Positions 9,772 to 19,477 are shown, counted from the stretch's first letter. The stretch: 34,345 bases of DNA from Candidatus Gastranaerophilales bacterium (GCA_947626325.1 CANQRT010000003.1:1-34345), one strand, 5' to 3'. Notes: generated from the sequence alone by a model not told the origin. Translations and numbers: made by a program.

Positions 9772-10236
9772 ATGTTAGTAAAAAGAAGCGAATTGGATAA
9801 TTTAATAAAAAAATTGCGCTCTGAGGGTAAAACAATAGTAACAACCAACGGCTGCTTTGATATACTGCATGTCGGGCATGTAAGGTATTTGGAAAAAACA
9901 AAAAGTTTTGCTGATGTATTGATTGTTGCATTAAATTCCGATAAATCGGTAAGAAGTATAAAAGGCGAGGGGCGTCCTATAAACAATGAAAATGACAGAG
10001 CAGAGGTATTAAGTGCGTTAAGAAGCGTGGATTATGTTGTTTTGTTTGATGAAGATTCACCGTTAGATTTACTTCTTCAAATAAAGCCTGATGTTCATAC
10101 AAAAGGGGCTGATTATACCGTTGAAACTTTGCCCGAGGCAAAAGGTATAATGGAAAATGGAGGCAGAATAGAGTTTATAACATTTGTAGAGGGTAAATCT
10201 ACTACTTCAATTATTGAAAAAATGAAAAAGAATTAA
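9772..10236 (+). CDS. rfaE2: D-glycero-beta-D-manno-heptose 1-phosphate adenylyltransferase (RfaE2-like)
   Basis: TTNGCFDILHVGHVRYLEK, NSDKSVRSIKGEGRPI; SD GGAG before ATG 9772. Confidence 0.9.
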   Translation: MLVKRSELDNLIKKLRSEGKTIVTTNGCFDILHVGHVRYLEKTKSFADVLIVALNSDKSVRSIKGEGRPINNENDRAEVLSALRSVDYVVLFDEDSPLDLLLQIKPDVHTKGADYTVETLPEAKGIMENGGRIEFITFVEGKSTTSIIEKMKKN

Positions 10237-10484
10237 TTGTTTTCCTCATTATCAGTGTCGACATATTCATCATTAATTATACATTCCAGTTCATCAAATT
10301 TTGTGGTGACTTCAGATAAGTAATCATTAATTGTATAACTTAAACTAACTAATTTTTTAGGTTCAATTTCAACTTCCCCTTCAAGCGCTCTTTCCATAAA
10401 CTCCATAAGAGTGGATATCCGCTCAAGTTTAATACCGATTTCAGAGGCACGTTCACTAAGGTTTACATTGTTGTTTTTTTTCAT
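10233..10484 (-). CDS. hypothetical protein (83 aa; start corrected)
   Basis: AAAAGGAG SD upstream of ATG at 10484; divergent from XRE gene. Confidence 0.6.
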   Translation of the reverse strand: MKKNNNVNLSERASEIGIKLERISTLMEFMERALEGEVEIEPKKLVSLSYTINDYLSEVTTKFDELECIINDEYVDTDNEENN

Positions 10485-10499
10485 ATTATACTCCTTTTT

Positions 10500-10537
10500 G
10501 CTAGTGTGATTAGTTGTGATTAATGCTAGTATAACTA
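10500..10537. promoter_or_regulatory. candidate regulator operator: three TAGT(N4-5)(T/C)TA half-palindromic elements
   Basis: TAGTGTGATTA 10502-10512, TAGTTGTGATTA 10511-10522, TAGTATAACTA 10527-10537 between divergent genes. Confidence 0.45.
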
Positions 10538-10548
10538 ACAATAATTAA

Positions 10549-10761
10549 ATGGACAAGGAATATTTACAAAAATTTGCAAAACATTTGAAAAAGTTAAGAA
10601 CAAGTAAAAATTTAACTCAAGATGATTTAGGTGTAAACGGTATTTCTCGTTCAATGATAAGTTTGGTAGAAACAGCCCAAACTGATATTACAGTATCGAA
10701 ATTAAAAATTATAGCTGATAATCTTAATATAAAAGTAAAAGATTTATTTGATTTTGATTAA
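10549..10761 (+). CDS. XRE-family helix-turn-helix transcriptional regulator
   Basis: LRTSKNLTQDDLGVNGISRSMISLVETAQTDITVSKLKIIADNLNI. Confidence 0.88.
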   Translation: MDKEYLQKFAKHLKKLRTSKNLTQDDLGVNGISRSMISLVETAQTDITVSKLKIIADNLNIKVKDLFDFD

Positions 10762-10765
10762 AAAA

Positions 10766-10794
10766 TTGTAATTTTCCCTCCCTCGTATTACAAT
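10766..10794 (+). promoter_or_regulatory. sigma70-type promoter of the lpx operon
   Basis: TTGTAA-17 nt-TACAAT upstream of lpxD. Confidence 0.65.
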
Positions 10795-10821
10795 AGATGT
10801 AATCAAAAGAGGAATATAATT

Positions 10822-11913
10822 ATGAGGGATATAGATACAATGCGGGAATATACACTTGAGGAAATATCTGAAATTGTAGGCGGTATTTTAACAAAGCTTG
10901 AAGATGTAAAAATATCCAGGTTAGGGCCTCCTTTATTAGCTGATGAAAATACTTTAGCCCTTGCTTTAAATGAAGATGAAATAGAAAATTTATCAAGAAC
11001 AAAAGCAAAAGCAGCATTAGTTCCAATAGGTGTTACATCGGAATTGATTTCCACTATTGAGGCAGAACGTCCTCGATTGGCTATGATGAAATTACTTCAT
11101 TTGTTTTATATGCCGCCTGATAGTACAATAGGTGTTCATCCTAGTGCAACAATACATCCCACTGCAAAACTGGGCGAGAATGTATCAATCGGGCCGAATG
11201 TAGTTATTTCTCGAAATGTATCAGTTGGGAAAAATACAAAAATACTTGCTAATACATACATCGGAAGAAGCGTTCAAATAGGGGAAAACTGCTTGTTTCA
11301 CGCTGGCTGTAATATAGGTGATAATGCAATAATAGGCAACAGAGTTATCCTCCAGCACGGTGTCAGCATTGCCGCTGACGGGTTTAGCTTTGTTACTGAA
11401 AACCCCAATAATGTTGAAAATGCTAGAGAAGAAGGTAAGGTTAAACAAGATAATTCCGACCAAAAAATATTTAAAATACCCTCTGTTGGCTCTGTTGTTA
11501 TCGAAGATGATGTTGAAATCGGAGCAAATACCTGTATTGATAAGGGAACTATAGAAAATACGGTAATCGGCGAGCAGACAAAAATAGATAATTTAGTTCA
11601 AATTGGTCATAATTGTAAAATCGGCAAAGGCTGTATGATTGTTTCTCAAGTTGGTATAGCAGGAAGCTGTAAGATAGGCGACCGTGTTGTTATAGCAGGA
11701 CAGGTTGGTATGGCTGATCATATAGAAATCGGCAGTGATTCTATTGTTATGGCAAAAGCAGGTATAACAAGAAGTTTCCCCGAAAAAACAATTCTTATCG
11801 GCGCACCTGCAATGCCCAGAAAAGATTTTCTTAAACACATGAAAACAATGAAAAAAGCTGAAGAAGTTTTAAATAAGTTTAAAGAATATGAGCATTTATT
11901 AAAGGATTTATAA
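10822..11913 (+). CDS. lpxD: UDP-3-O-acylglucosamine N-acyltransferase
   Basis: left-handed beta-helix hexapeptide repeats, [31 protein letters not shown]; start may be the internal MREYTLEE. Confidence 0.92.
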   Translation: MRDIDTMREYTLEEISEIVGGILTKLEDVKISRLGPPLLADENTLALALNEDEIENLSRTKAKAALVPIGVTSELISTIEAERPRLAMMKLLHLFYMPPDSTIGVHPSATIHPTAKLGENVSIGPNVVISRNVSVGKNTKILANTYIGRSVQIGENCLFHAGCNIGDNAIIGNRVILQHGVSIAADGFSFVTENPNNVENAREEGKVKQDNSDQKIFKIPSVGSVVIEDDVEIGANTCIDKGTIENTVIGEQTKIDNLVQIGHNCKIGKGCMIVSQVGIAGSCKIGDRVVIAGQVGMADHIEIGSDSIVMAKAGITRSFPEKTILIGAPAMPRKDFLKHMKTMKKAEEVLNKFKEYEHLLKDL

Positions 11914-11914
11914 T

Positions 11915-12721
11915 ATGGCAACAATAAAAAAAGAAGTCATATTAAGTTCAGTTGCTTTAATGACGGGGCTTGACTGTGAGGCTAAAGTTAGTCCAGCCGA
12001 TAAAAAGGGAATACGTTTCCATTTTAACGGAAAAATAGTTGAGGCTGATATAGATAATGTTCTATCTACAGAGCATTGTACGGTTATCGGTAACAGTGAA
12101 GTTAAAGTAATGCTTATAGAACACTTTATGGCAGCGTGTGCTATATGTAAAATAAATGCTCTTGATGTATATTTAAGCCATTATGAACTGCCGATACTGG
12201 ACGGAAGCTCAAAAAAATGGGTAGAAGCATTTAAAAATGCTGGAATAACAACCCCTGACGAAATAAAATGTACTGTGAAAGAGCCCCTAATGTATTTAAA
12301 CGGCAAAACGCATTTAATAGTATTGCCCTCAAATAGTTTAAATGTAACCTACGGAGTAAATTTTAAGCATAAGGATTTAAAAAATCGCTGGAGCCCTTTA
12401 GATATAAATAATATAGATGAAATAACAAACGCAAGGACTTTTGGATATTTATCTGAGCTTGAAATGTACCAAAAGGCAGGTTATGCGTTAGGTGCAAGCC
12501 TTGAAAATACGGTAGGCTTAACTCAAGACGGCTATACTACAGAATTAAATACGGAATATGAGCCTATAAAACATAAAATCCTTGACTTAATCGGTGATTT
12601 TTATCTTGCAGGCTGTAATATCCTTAATTTTAGAGGCGAAATAATCGTAAAAGAAGCGGGACATACCGTTCATACTATAGTTGCAAAAGAATTAAAAAAT
12701 AAGTTAGTAATGGAGGCATAA
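11915..12721 (+). CDS. lpxC: UDP-3-O-acyl-N-acetylglucosamine deacetylase
   Basis: LIEHFMAA, ELPILDGSS, ARTFG, KHKILDLIGDFYLAG, HTIVAKEL. Confidence 0.92.
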   Translation: MATIKKEVILSSVALMTGLDCEAKVSPADKKGIRFHFNGKIVEADIDNVLSTEHCTVIGNSEVKVMLIEHFMAACAICKINALDVYLSHYELPILDGSSKKWVEAFKNAGITTPDEIKCTVKEPLMYLNGKTHLIVLPSNSLNVTYGVNFKHKDLKNRWSPLDINNIDEITNARTFGYLSELEMYQKAGYALGASLENTVGLTQDGYTTELNTEYEPIKHKILDLIGDFYLAGCNILNFRGEIIVKEAGHTVHTIVAKELKNKLVMEA

Positions 12722-13173
12722 TGGCAGAAGAACAAATATTACAGTTTGATATTAAAGGAATAATGGATTTAATTCCGCACAGATACCCGTTTATATTGGT
12801 AGATAGAATAACGGAGTGTCTGCCTGGAAAGTATTGTAAAGGATATAAAAATTTAACTGTAAATGAAGCGTTTTTTACAGGACATTTCCCAGGCAATCCA
12901 GTAATGCCTGGAGTATTGCAATTGGAAGCAATGGCGCAGGTGTCGGCAGGTTGTTTGGTGCCGCTGCCTGAATATAAAGATAAATTGTTTTTATACGCAG
13001 GTATTGACGGGGTAAGATTTAGAAGACAAATTATCCCTGGCGATAAGTTTGAAATAGAATCCGAGCTTGTAAAAGTAAAAGGGCCGATAGCTAAAGTACA
13101 TTCAAAAGGCTTTGTAGATGGACATTTGGCAGTTGAAGCAGATTTAATGTTTTCAATGCTTGAAAAACAATAG
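12721..13173 (+). CDS. fabZ: 3-hydroxyacyl-[acyl-carrier-protein] dehydratase
   Basis: LIPHRYPFILVDRI, GHFPGNPVMPGVLQLEAMAQ; start overlaps lpxC stop (TAATG). Confidence 0.95.
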   Translation: MAEEQILQFDIKGIMDLIPHRYPFILVDRITECLPGKYCKGYKNLTVNEAFFTGHFPGNPVMPGVLQLEAMAQVSAGCLVPLPEYKDKLFLYAGIDGVRFRRQIIPGDKFEIESELVKVKGPIAKVHSKGFVDGHLAVEADLMFSMLEKQ

Positions 13174-13182
13174 GAGAGAATT

Positions 13183-13986
13183 ATGACAATACATAAAACG
13201 GCAATAATATCTGATAATGCAATAATACCTGCAAGCTGCGAAATAGGCCCGAATGTTATAATCGGCGATAACGTAGTTTTAGGTGAAAACGTAAAAATAA
13301 TTGCAAATGCTTATTTAGAAAATTGTGAAATCGGCGAGGGAACAACAATATATCCGTTTGCAAGTTTAGGAACGGCTCCGCAGGATTTAAGCTATAAAGG
13401 ACAAAAAACAAAAGCTGTAATAGGTAAAAATTGTATAATAAAAGAATATGTAACTATAAATAGAGCCGCAGGCGAAGACGGAGCAATAACAAAAGTTGGC
13501 GATAAATGTTTATTTATGGCATCAAGCCATGTTGCGCATAACTGCGTAGTTGAAGATGAGGCTATATTTGCAAACCTTGCAACTATCGGCGGGCATGTCC
13601 ACGTAGGCAAATGTGCATTCTTAGGCGGAATGAGCGTATATCACCAAAATATAAGAATTGGCGAATATGTAATAATATCAGGTTTTTCTGCAGCTAGAAT
13701 GGATATACCGCCTTTTGCAAAGGCTGCAAGCGCTCCTGCTGTATTGCATGGGCCTAACGTTGTAGGTCTTAAAAGACGTGGATTTTCCTCTGATGAAATT
13801 AAAAACATAAGAGAAGCTTACAGATTAATTGAAGCCAGAAAAACAACACTTTCTAATGTTGTTAAAGAACTTGAAGAAATGTTCCCTAACGATAAAAATA
13901 TATTAAGATTAACTGACTTCATAAAGACATCCAAAAGAGGGATTTATTTAGGCAGATTAAATGCTTTAAATAATGATGAGGTGTAA
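13183..13986 (+). CDS. lpxA: UDP-N-acetylglucosamine O-acyltransferase
   Basis: hexapeptide repeats, catalytic SSHVAHNC, GPNVVGLKRRGFSSDEI. Confidence 0.95.
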   Translation: MTIHKTAIISDNAIIPASCEIGPNVIIGDNVVLGENVKIIANAYLENCEIGEGTTIYPFASLGTAPQDLSYKGQKTKAVIGKNCIIKEYVTINRAAGEDGAITKVGDKCLFMASSHVAHNCVVEDEAIFANLATIGGHVHVGKCAFLGGMSVYHQNIRIGEYVIISGFSAARMDIPPFAKAASAPAVLHGPNVVGLKRRGFSSDEIKNIREAYRLIEARKTTLSNVVKELEEMFPNDKNILRLTDFIKTSKRGIYLGRLNALNNDEV

Positions 13987-13988
13987 AA

Positions 13989-15092
13989 ATGGAAAATTTG
14001 TGGGAAAAATACGCTAAAGTTTTGGTAGATTATTCCGTTAAAGTTCAAAAAGGCGAGCTTACTATAATTAGAACGGATTCATACCAATCTCAACCCTTAG
14101 TTAAAGAAATATACAGGCAAGTACTGTTAAAAGGCGGATATCCTGTTGTAAGAATGGGAGTTGAGGGGTTAAGTGAACTGTTTATAAAAAATGCAACGGA
14201 TGAACAGCTTGAATATGTTGACCCTATGACAGAACTTGAATATGAAAAGGCGAAAAATTTAATATCAATAGGTGCGCCGTTTAACGTAAAAAATATGGCA
14301 AGATGTGATTCAAAAAAAATGGCAAAACGCTCTGGTGCTATGAAACATTTAAGTGAAAAAATGCTAAAACGCGCAGCCGAAGGTGATTTGAAATGGGTAA
14401 TTGCGGATTTCCCTACGCAGGCATTAGCTCAGGAAGCAAAAATGTCACTTGATGAATACAGTGAATTTTTAATAAAGGCTTGCTGGCTTCATGTGGATAA
14501 TCCTGTTAAAAAGTGGCAGGAAATAGGCGAAAAACAAGAAAAAATAGCGCAGTATTTAAATAAAAAATCAAAAATTCATATAATAGGCGAAAAAACAGAT
14601 ATTACTTTTAATGTAGCGGGCAGGATATGGAAAAGCTGCGCAGGAGAATGTAATTTTCCTGACGGAGAAGTGTATACATCACCAGTAGAAGACAGCGCAG
14701 AAGGTCAGATATATTTTGATTTCCCTCAAATATATCATGGCAGTGAGGCTCAAAAGGTATTGTTAACTCTGAAAAACGGAAAAGTTATTGAAGCAAAAGC
14801 CGAAAAAGGCGAGGACTTTTTAAATAATATGCTTGATATGGATGAAGGCTCAAGGTTTGTAGGTGAAATAGCCGTAGGCACAAATGAAATGATACAAGAT
14901 GTAACAGGTAATATTTTGTTTGATGAAAAAATTGGCGGTTCAATCCACATGGCAGCAGGCGCATCTTATCCTGATACTGGCGGAAAAAATGTTTCTGGCT
15001 TGCACTGGGATTTAATAAAAAATATGAAAAATGGCGGTAAAATCTACGCCGATGATGAACTCATTTATGAGAACGGTAAATTTCTGATTTAA
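13989..15092 (+). CDS. M29-family aminopeptidase
   Basis: AmpS/AmpT-like layout: N-terminal YAKVLVDYSVKVQKGE, NFPDGEVYTSP, GSIHMAAGASYPDTGGKNVSGLHWDLI. Confidence 0.85.
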   Translation: MENLWEKYAKVLVDYSVKVQKGELTIIRTDSYQSQPLVKEIYRQVLLKGGYPVVRMGVEGLSELFIKNATDEQLEYVDPMTELEYEKAKNLISIGAPFNVKNMARCDSKKMAKRSGAMKHLSEKMLKRAAEGDLKWVIADFPTQALAQEAKMSLDEYSEFLIKACWLHVDNPVKKWQEIGEKQEKIAQYLNKKSKIHIIGEKTDITFNVAGRIWKSCAGECNFPDGEVYTSPVEDSAEGQIYFDFPQIYHGSEAQKVLLTLKNGKVIEAKAEKGEDFLNNMLDMDEGSRFVGEIAVGTNEMIQDVTGNILFDEKIGGSIHMAAGASYPDTGGKNVSGLHWDLIKNMKNGGKIYADDELIYENGKFLI

Positions 15093-15128
15093 AAACCTCG
15101 TTTTTTTGGATGAATAATGGCAATTTTT

Positions 15129-15157
15129 TTGAATATTGCCCCTAAAAATGCTATAAT
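15129..15157 (+). promoter_or_regulatory. sigma70-type promoter of helicase-nuclease gene
   Basis: TTGAAT-17 nt-TATAAT. Confidence 0.65.
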
Positions 15158-15188
15158 TTCTTATTATTTATATTAATAGGGGAAAACT

Positions 15189-18100
15189 ATGCTGCAAGAA
15201 GCCGCAAAAATGATTAATTCAGCATTTAATAATAGTTTTATAAAACGCATGAGCTTATATCTTCATGACTGCGTTAGAGAGGAAGTTCAAAGTTCTACTT
15301 TCAGAAATTTAAAGCAGGATAAAGATAATAAATGGATATTTTTAGAAAGCACGGAAAAAAATAATAACGAAAATCAGTCATTATTGCAAGATGAAAAAGT
15401 TTTTACTCAATACCCTCAAAGTTTAAAATTAGACGGTTCAGACTCTTATTTAACCGAATTAATGCTTCAAGGTGAAAACAGCCAAAAGGATAAATATTTA
15501 ATATACGGATATTTGTTCTTAGTTGGAAAAAATGTTAAAACAAAAAGGAAAAATGAATTTTTAACCCCGCTTTTATATTGCAGTTGTAAGCTGGAAAGAG
15601 TTGGAATGAACATAGAATGTTCCTTGCAAGAAGAAGGGCTTTCTTTAAATACTGCTGCGCTTACAAGTTTAATGAATTTATCTGGAGAGGAAGAAGAAAT
15701 TGATAATATGCTTGACGGACTCCTAGATGTAGTTCCGAAATTACCTTTAAAAGAAGAAGATTTAAGCATATTTTTAACTACTTTAAAATCATTAATTCCT
15801 GATTTAGAGTTTGAATTAAAAGAAAATGAAGAACTAGAAAATAACATATCTGATACTAACCTTGCGGAAGAATTTTACGCTGAAAAGCAGATTAATTATG
15901 AAAATATGCAGGAAGTAATAGAAGAGAGCGAAACAGATAAACCTAAAGCCAAATTAAAAGCAGACAAAGTAGTCTTAACAAATAAAAGTGCCATAATATT
16001 AACAAAAAGACCTCTAGTAACTGCGGGAGTTCTTTATGAACTTACTCAAATATCGGAAAAACCCTCTGGTGTTATAAGAGAGACTGCATTAAATGTAGTA
16101 AATGAAGAATACCTTATGGGTAAAGGTAAAATGGCAACAAAAATTATAAAAGAAAATAATTTAAAAGATTTTGTTGCTGTAACTCCGCTTTCGCTTAGCG
16201 GTTCGCAGGAGGACGTTATAAAAAATTTGGAAGATAACTCTATACTTGCGGTATATGGCCCTCCAGGGACAGGTAAATCACAAACAATAGTAAATTTAAT
16301 ATGTCATTTAGTATCAAATGGTAAAACAGTGCTTGTTGCTTCAAGAATGGATAAAGCAACCGATGTTGTAGCTAATAGATTAAATGATTTTGGTGCGCCG
16401 TATCTTGCATTAAGAGCAGGCAGAGCTAACTATCAAAAGCAGTTATCGTTTGATTTGCAGGATTTAATATCTAATAAAGTTGATTTAGATACAAATTTTG
16501 AAAATTCACTTCTTGTTGATGTAGAAGATATGCAAAAGCTTGTTATGTCAATTAAAGAAAAAGAAAACACCTGTGAAGAAATAATCAAACTTGAAACTGA
16601 TTGGCAAAATATAATCAAAGAACGTGATGAAAAATCAAAACAAATCGGCGAACTTGAATATTTAACAGGTAAATATACTTTATCAGAAATTGATGAGATA
16701 GAAAATGCAGTAAAAAATTTAGAAAAAAATATTGAAAAAAGCGGATTTTTTGCCGATATGACAACAAAATATGCTAATCATCAATTAAAGAAAATTATTC
16801 AAAATAAAAATTTTAAACCCGATGAAGAAAATCTTGAAAGATTAAAGCTTGAACTTATAATTGCTCGTTTAAGTGCGTGTGCAAGAAAATGCGAAACTCA
16901 AATTTTTAAGTTAGGCAATATTCATAACATTTTAGATGAAATAAAAAACTTGCGCAGAAAACAAAAAACTCTAGCGGTTGATATATTAAAAGGGAAAAGA
17001 CGTAATGCACTAAAAGGACTGCTTCGTGACCAAGTTAAACGTCAAAGGTTGATAGTTCATACAAAAGCGTTAGTATCCCGAAAGAAAAATCTTCAAAATA
17101 GACTCTTAGAGGATGAAGATTTTAAACCGCTGTTAGAGGCATTTCCTTGCTGGTGTGTAACTACTTATGCAATATCTGATTCCTTGCCGTTAAAGCCTGC
17201 AATGTTTGATGTCGCCATAATTGATGAAGCTTCGCAGTGTGATATTGCAAGCTGTATGCCTATTTTATTCAGATGTAAAAAAGCGGTAATTGTAGGTGAT
17301 GATAAACAGCTTCCGCACTTATCGTTCTTGGAAAAATCAAAAGAACAATCATTTATGAGCCAATATGAAATCCCTGATAAATATCAGCTTATGTGGCGTT
17401 TTAGAACAAACTCTATGTTTGATTTGGCAAATTATTATTCAACAAAACCCGTATTGCTTGATGAACATTTTAGAAGTTATGCGCCGATTATTGATTTCAG
17501 CAATAAAGAGTTTTACGGTGACAGAATAAGAATAATGTCGCAATGTAACACTAGTGATGTTCTTGAATTAGTGCAAGTTCCAGACGGCAAAGTAGATGCG
17601 GATGCTACTAGAAATATGCCTGAGGTGGAAGCTATAATGCAAAGGCTTCAAGAAATTATTCAAGAAGATGAAAGAAATACAAATCCAGACCATGAGCCTG
17701 TAACGGTCGGTATAATTTCGCCCTTTAGAGGTCAGGTTGAGTTAATTAAAAAAGCAATAGCACAGGTTTTCACTGAAAGCATGATAAGAAAACATAAAAT
17801 AGAAACAGGAACAGCACACACATTCCAAGGTGATGAACGTGATATTATAATGCTTTCTTGGGCGGTTGCAAATAACAGTTATAATCAAAGTTTAACATTC
17901 TTGCAAATCCCGAATTTGTTTAACGTAGCTATTACAAGAGCAAGAAAAAAACAAATAGTATTCTTGTCAAAAGACCCTAAATCACTTCCCGCTGGGCTTT
18001 TAAAAGATTATATTGAATTTGTACAGGCATATATTGCAAGAAATTCTTTAAAAGATGAATTTAATACGGATGACAATTTATATAAAAATGCGTTTGAAAA

Positions 18101-18374
18101 AGAAGTTGTAAAAGCTTTCCGAGAGGAGGGATTTAGTGTAACCTTGGCAGGATTAAGCGCTGATTTAACTTTGACGAGTCCTGCAGGTAAAACGATTGTA
18201 ATTGAATGCGACGGTATGGAAGATAGTATAAAATGTAATAAAACTCAAATACAAAAGCAGACATTAATGGAGAGAACAGGTGCGGTTGTTGAACGTATTT
18301 CATGCCGAGAATGGTATATAAGCCAAGCAGGGTGCATTGAACGGATTAAAAATATCTTTGCAGATATGATTTAA
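15189..18374 (+). CDS. SF1 (Upf1/Dna2-like) helicase fused to C-terminal PD-(D/E)XK/Vsr-like nuclease domain
   Basis: Walker A GPPGTGKSQ, Walker B IIDEASQ, GDDKQLPH, EHFRSYAPI, TAHTFQGDERDIIMLS, NVAITRARKK; C-terminus FEKEV...ADLTLT...IVIECDG...VERISCREW. Confidence 0.88.
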   Translation: MLQEAAKMINSAFNNSFIKRMSLYLHDCVREEVQSSTFRNLKQDKDNKWIFLESTEKNNNENQSLLQDEKVFTQYPQSLKLDGSDSYLTELMLQGENSQKDKYLIYGYLFLVGKNVKTKRKNEFLTPLLYCSCKLERVGMNIECSLQEEGLSLNTAALTSLMNLSGEEEEIDNMLDGLLDVVPKLPLKEEDLSIFLTTLKSLIPDLEFELKENEELENNISDTNLAEEFYAEKQINYENMQEVIEESETDKPKAKLKADKVVLTNKSAIILTKRPLVTAGVLYELTQISEKPSGVIRETALNVVNEEYLMGKGKMATKIIKENNLKDFVAVTPLSLSGSQEDVIKNLEDNSILAVYGPPGTGKSQTIVNLICHLVSNGKTVLVASRMDKATDVVANRLNDFGAPYLALRAGRANYQKQLSFDLQDLISNKVDLDTNFENSLLVDVEDMQKLVMSIKEKENTCEEIIKLETDWQNIIKERDEKSKQIGELEYLTGKYTLSEIDEIENAVKNLEKNIEKSGFFADMTTKYANHQLKKIIQNKNFKPDEENLERLKLELIIARLSACARKCETQIFKLGNIHNILDEIKNLRRKQKTLAVDILKGKRRNALKGLLRDQVKRQRLIVHTKALVSRKKNLQNRLLEDEDFKPLLEAFPCWCVTTYAISDSLPLKPAMFDVAIIDEASQCDIASCMPILFRCKKAVIVGDDKQLPHLSFLEKSKEQSFMSQYEIPDKYQLMWRFRTNSMFDLANYYSTKPVLLDEHFRSYAPIIDFSNKEFYGDRIRIMSQCNTSDVLELVQVPDGKVDADATRNMPEVEAIMQRLQEIIQEDERNTNPDHEPVTVGIISPFRGQVELIKKAIAQVFTESMIRKHKIETGTAHTFQGDERDIIMLSWAVANNSYNQSLTFLQIPNLFNVAITRARKKQIVFLSKDPKSLPAGLLKDYIEFVQAYIARNSLKDEFNTDDNLYKNAFEKEVVKAFREEGFSVTLAGLSADLTLTSPAGKTIVIECDGMEDSIKCNKTQIQKQTLMERTGAVVERISCREWYISQAGCIERIKNIFADMI

Positions 18375-19475
18375 TTAAACTCCTGTAAACATTCTAGTAT
18401 TTTCGATTTTTAATAATTGCAGACCTTTTTTCATTAAAAATAAGGTTAAAAAGCTCAACGTAAATACAAATAAATAACGTAAAGAAGCTATCCCCATTGC
18501 GATAAATACATCTGATAGTGTATCAATTGATATTGTTTTAAATACATTAAATAGTCGGGTAAATGCAAAATTATAATACCAGTGAATAAAAAATAATCCG
18601 AAACTATATTTTGCTATTACATCAAGTGCGTTATTAATTTTTTCAAAAGATTTAATTTGTTCATCATAATGCTTTAAATACCCTAAAACAATTAATGTTA
18701 AAAAGATTTTTGATATTGTTGCGTTGATATTATAAAAATAAATATCTGTGATAGTAGTTAAAAGCATTAAGAATATTAATATCCAGCGTTTATCATAGAA
18801 TATATCAATTTTCTCTTTGTATTTAGATAAATACATACCTAAAACATACATAGAAGCAAAATGTATAAATCCCGTTAAAATATATTGTAAATAAGCAAAA
18901 TATTTATGAAGATAATCCAAATCGCTCACCCAATCAGGTTCTATATCCCCGCGCGGAATTAAAACAGTAAGTGCAATTAAAATCGGAAGAAGTTTGTATA
19001 AAATATTTTTCTTTTCCAAGTATAAAAGCAGATAACTTAATATAAAAAATATAACAATCATCGGAATAAACCATGTAGGAACATTGTGGACTCTGCCTGT
19101 TGTTAAAAATATTCCGATTTGTGTAAAATAATTAAGCCCGTCAAATGGATTTTTATATATTTGAGGAATGGTAAAACATAAAATTATTCCAGGAATTGAG
19201 GTGATTATATAAGGAACAATTACGTTTTTCCATTTTTTCAACATATAGTTTTTGTACTCAAACTTATAAGATAAATGCTGGAATAAAAATCCCGAAATAA
19301 ATATAAAAAGAGCAGTTCCACCAGCAAACACTTCAAGAGTAATTCTGCTTAATAGAGTCCCATGAAATCCAATTTGCAGAGTATGACCTGCCAAAATAAG
19401 CAAAATTGCCAAAGCTCTAAATACATTAATGTAGTTAAGAAGCTGTTTTTTGGGTTTTATGCTGTTTTCTTCCAT
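18375..19475 (-). CDS. acyltransferase family 3 (OafA/YrhL-like) integral membrane protein
   Basis: about 10 TM, INVFRALAILLILAGH, FISGFLFQ. Confidence 0.85.
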   Translation of the reverse strand: MEENSIKPKKQLLNYINVFRALAILLILAGHTLQIGFHGTLLSRITLEVFAGGTALFIFISGFLFQHLSYKFEYKNYMLKKWKNVIVPYIITSIPGIILCFTIPQIYKNPFDGLNYFTQIGIFLTTGRVHNVPTWFIPMIVIFFILSYLLLYLEKKNILYKLLPILIALTVLIPRGDIEPDWVSDLDYLHKYFAYLQYILTGFIHFASMYVLGMYLSKYKEKIDIFYDKRWILIFLMLLTTITDIYFYNINATISKIFLTLIVLGYLKHYDEQIKSFEKINNALDVIAKYSFGLFFIHWYYNFAFTRLFNVFKTISIDTLSDVFIAMGIASLRYLFVFTLSFLTLFLMKKGLQLLKIENTRMFTGV

Positions 19476-19477
19476 AA

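Noticed and set aside
9468-9986. 172-aa minus-strand ORF
   Set aside because: Antisense to the parvulin and rfaE2 genes, low-complexity Leu/Phe-rich translation, no start signals; shadow ORF
15467-15847. 126-aa minus-strand Ser-rich ORF
   Set aside because: Antisense inside the acidic linker of the helicase; Ser/Phe richness is the complement of Glu/Lys codons
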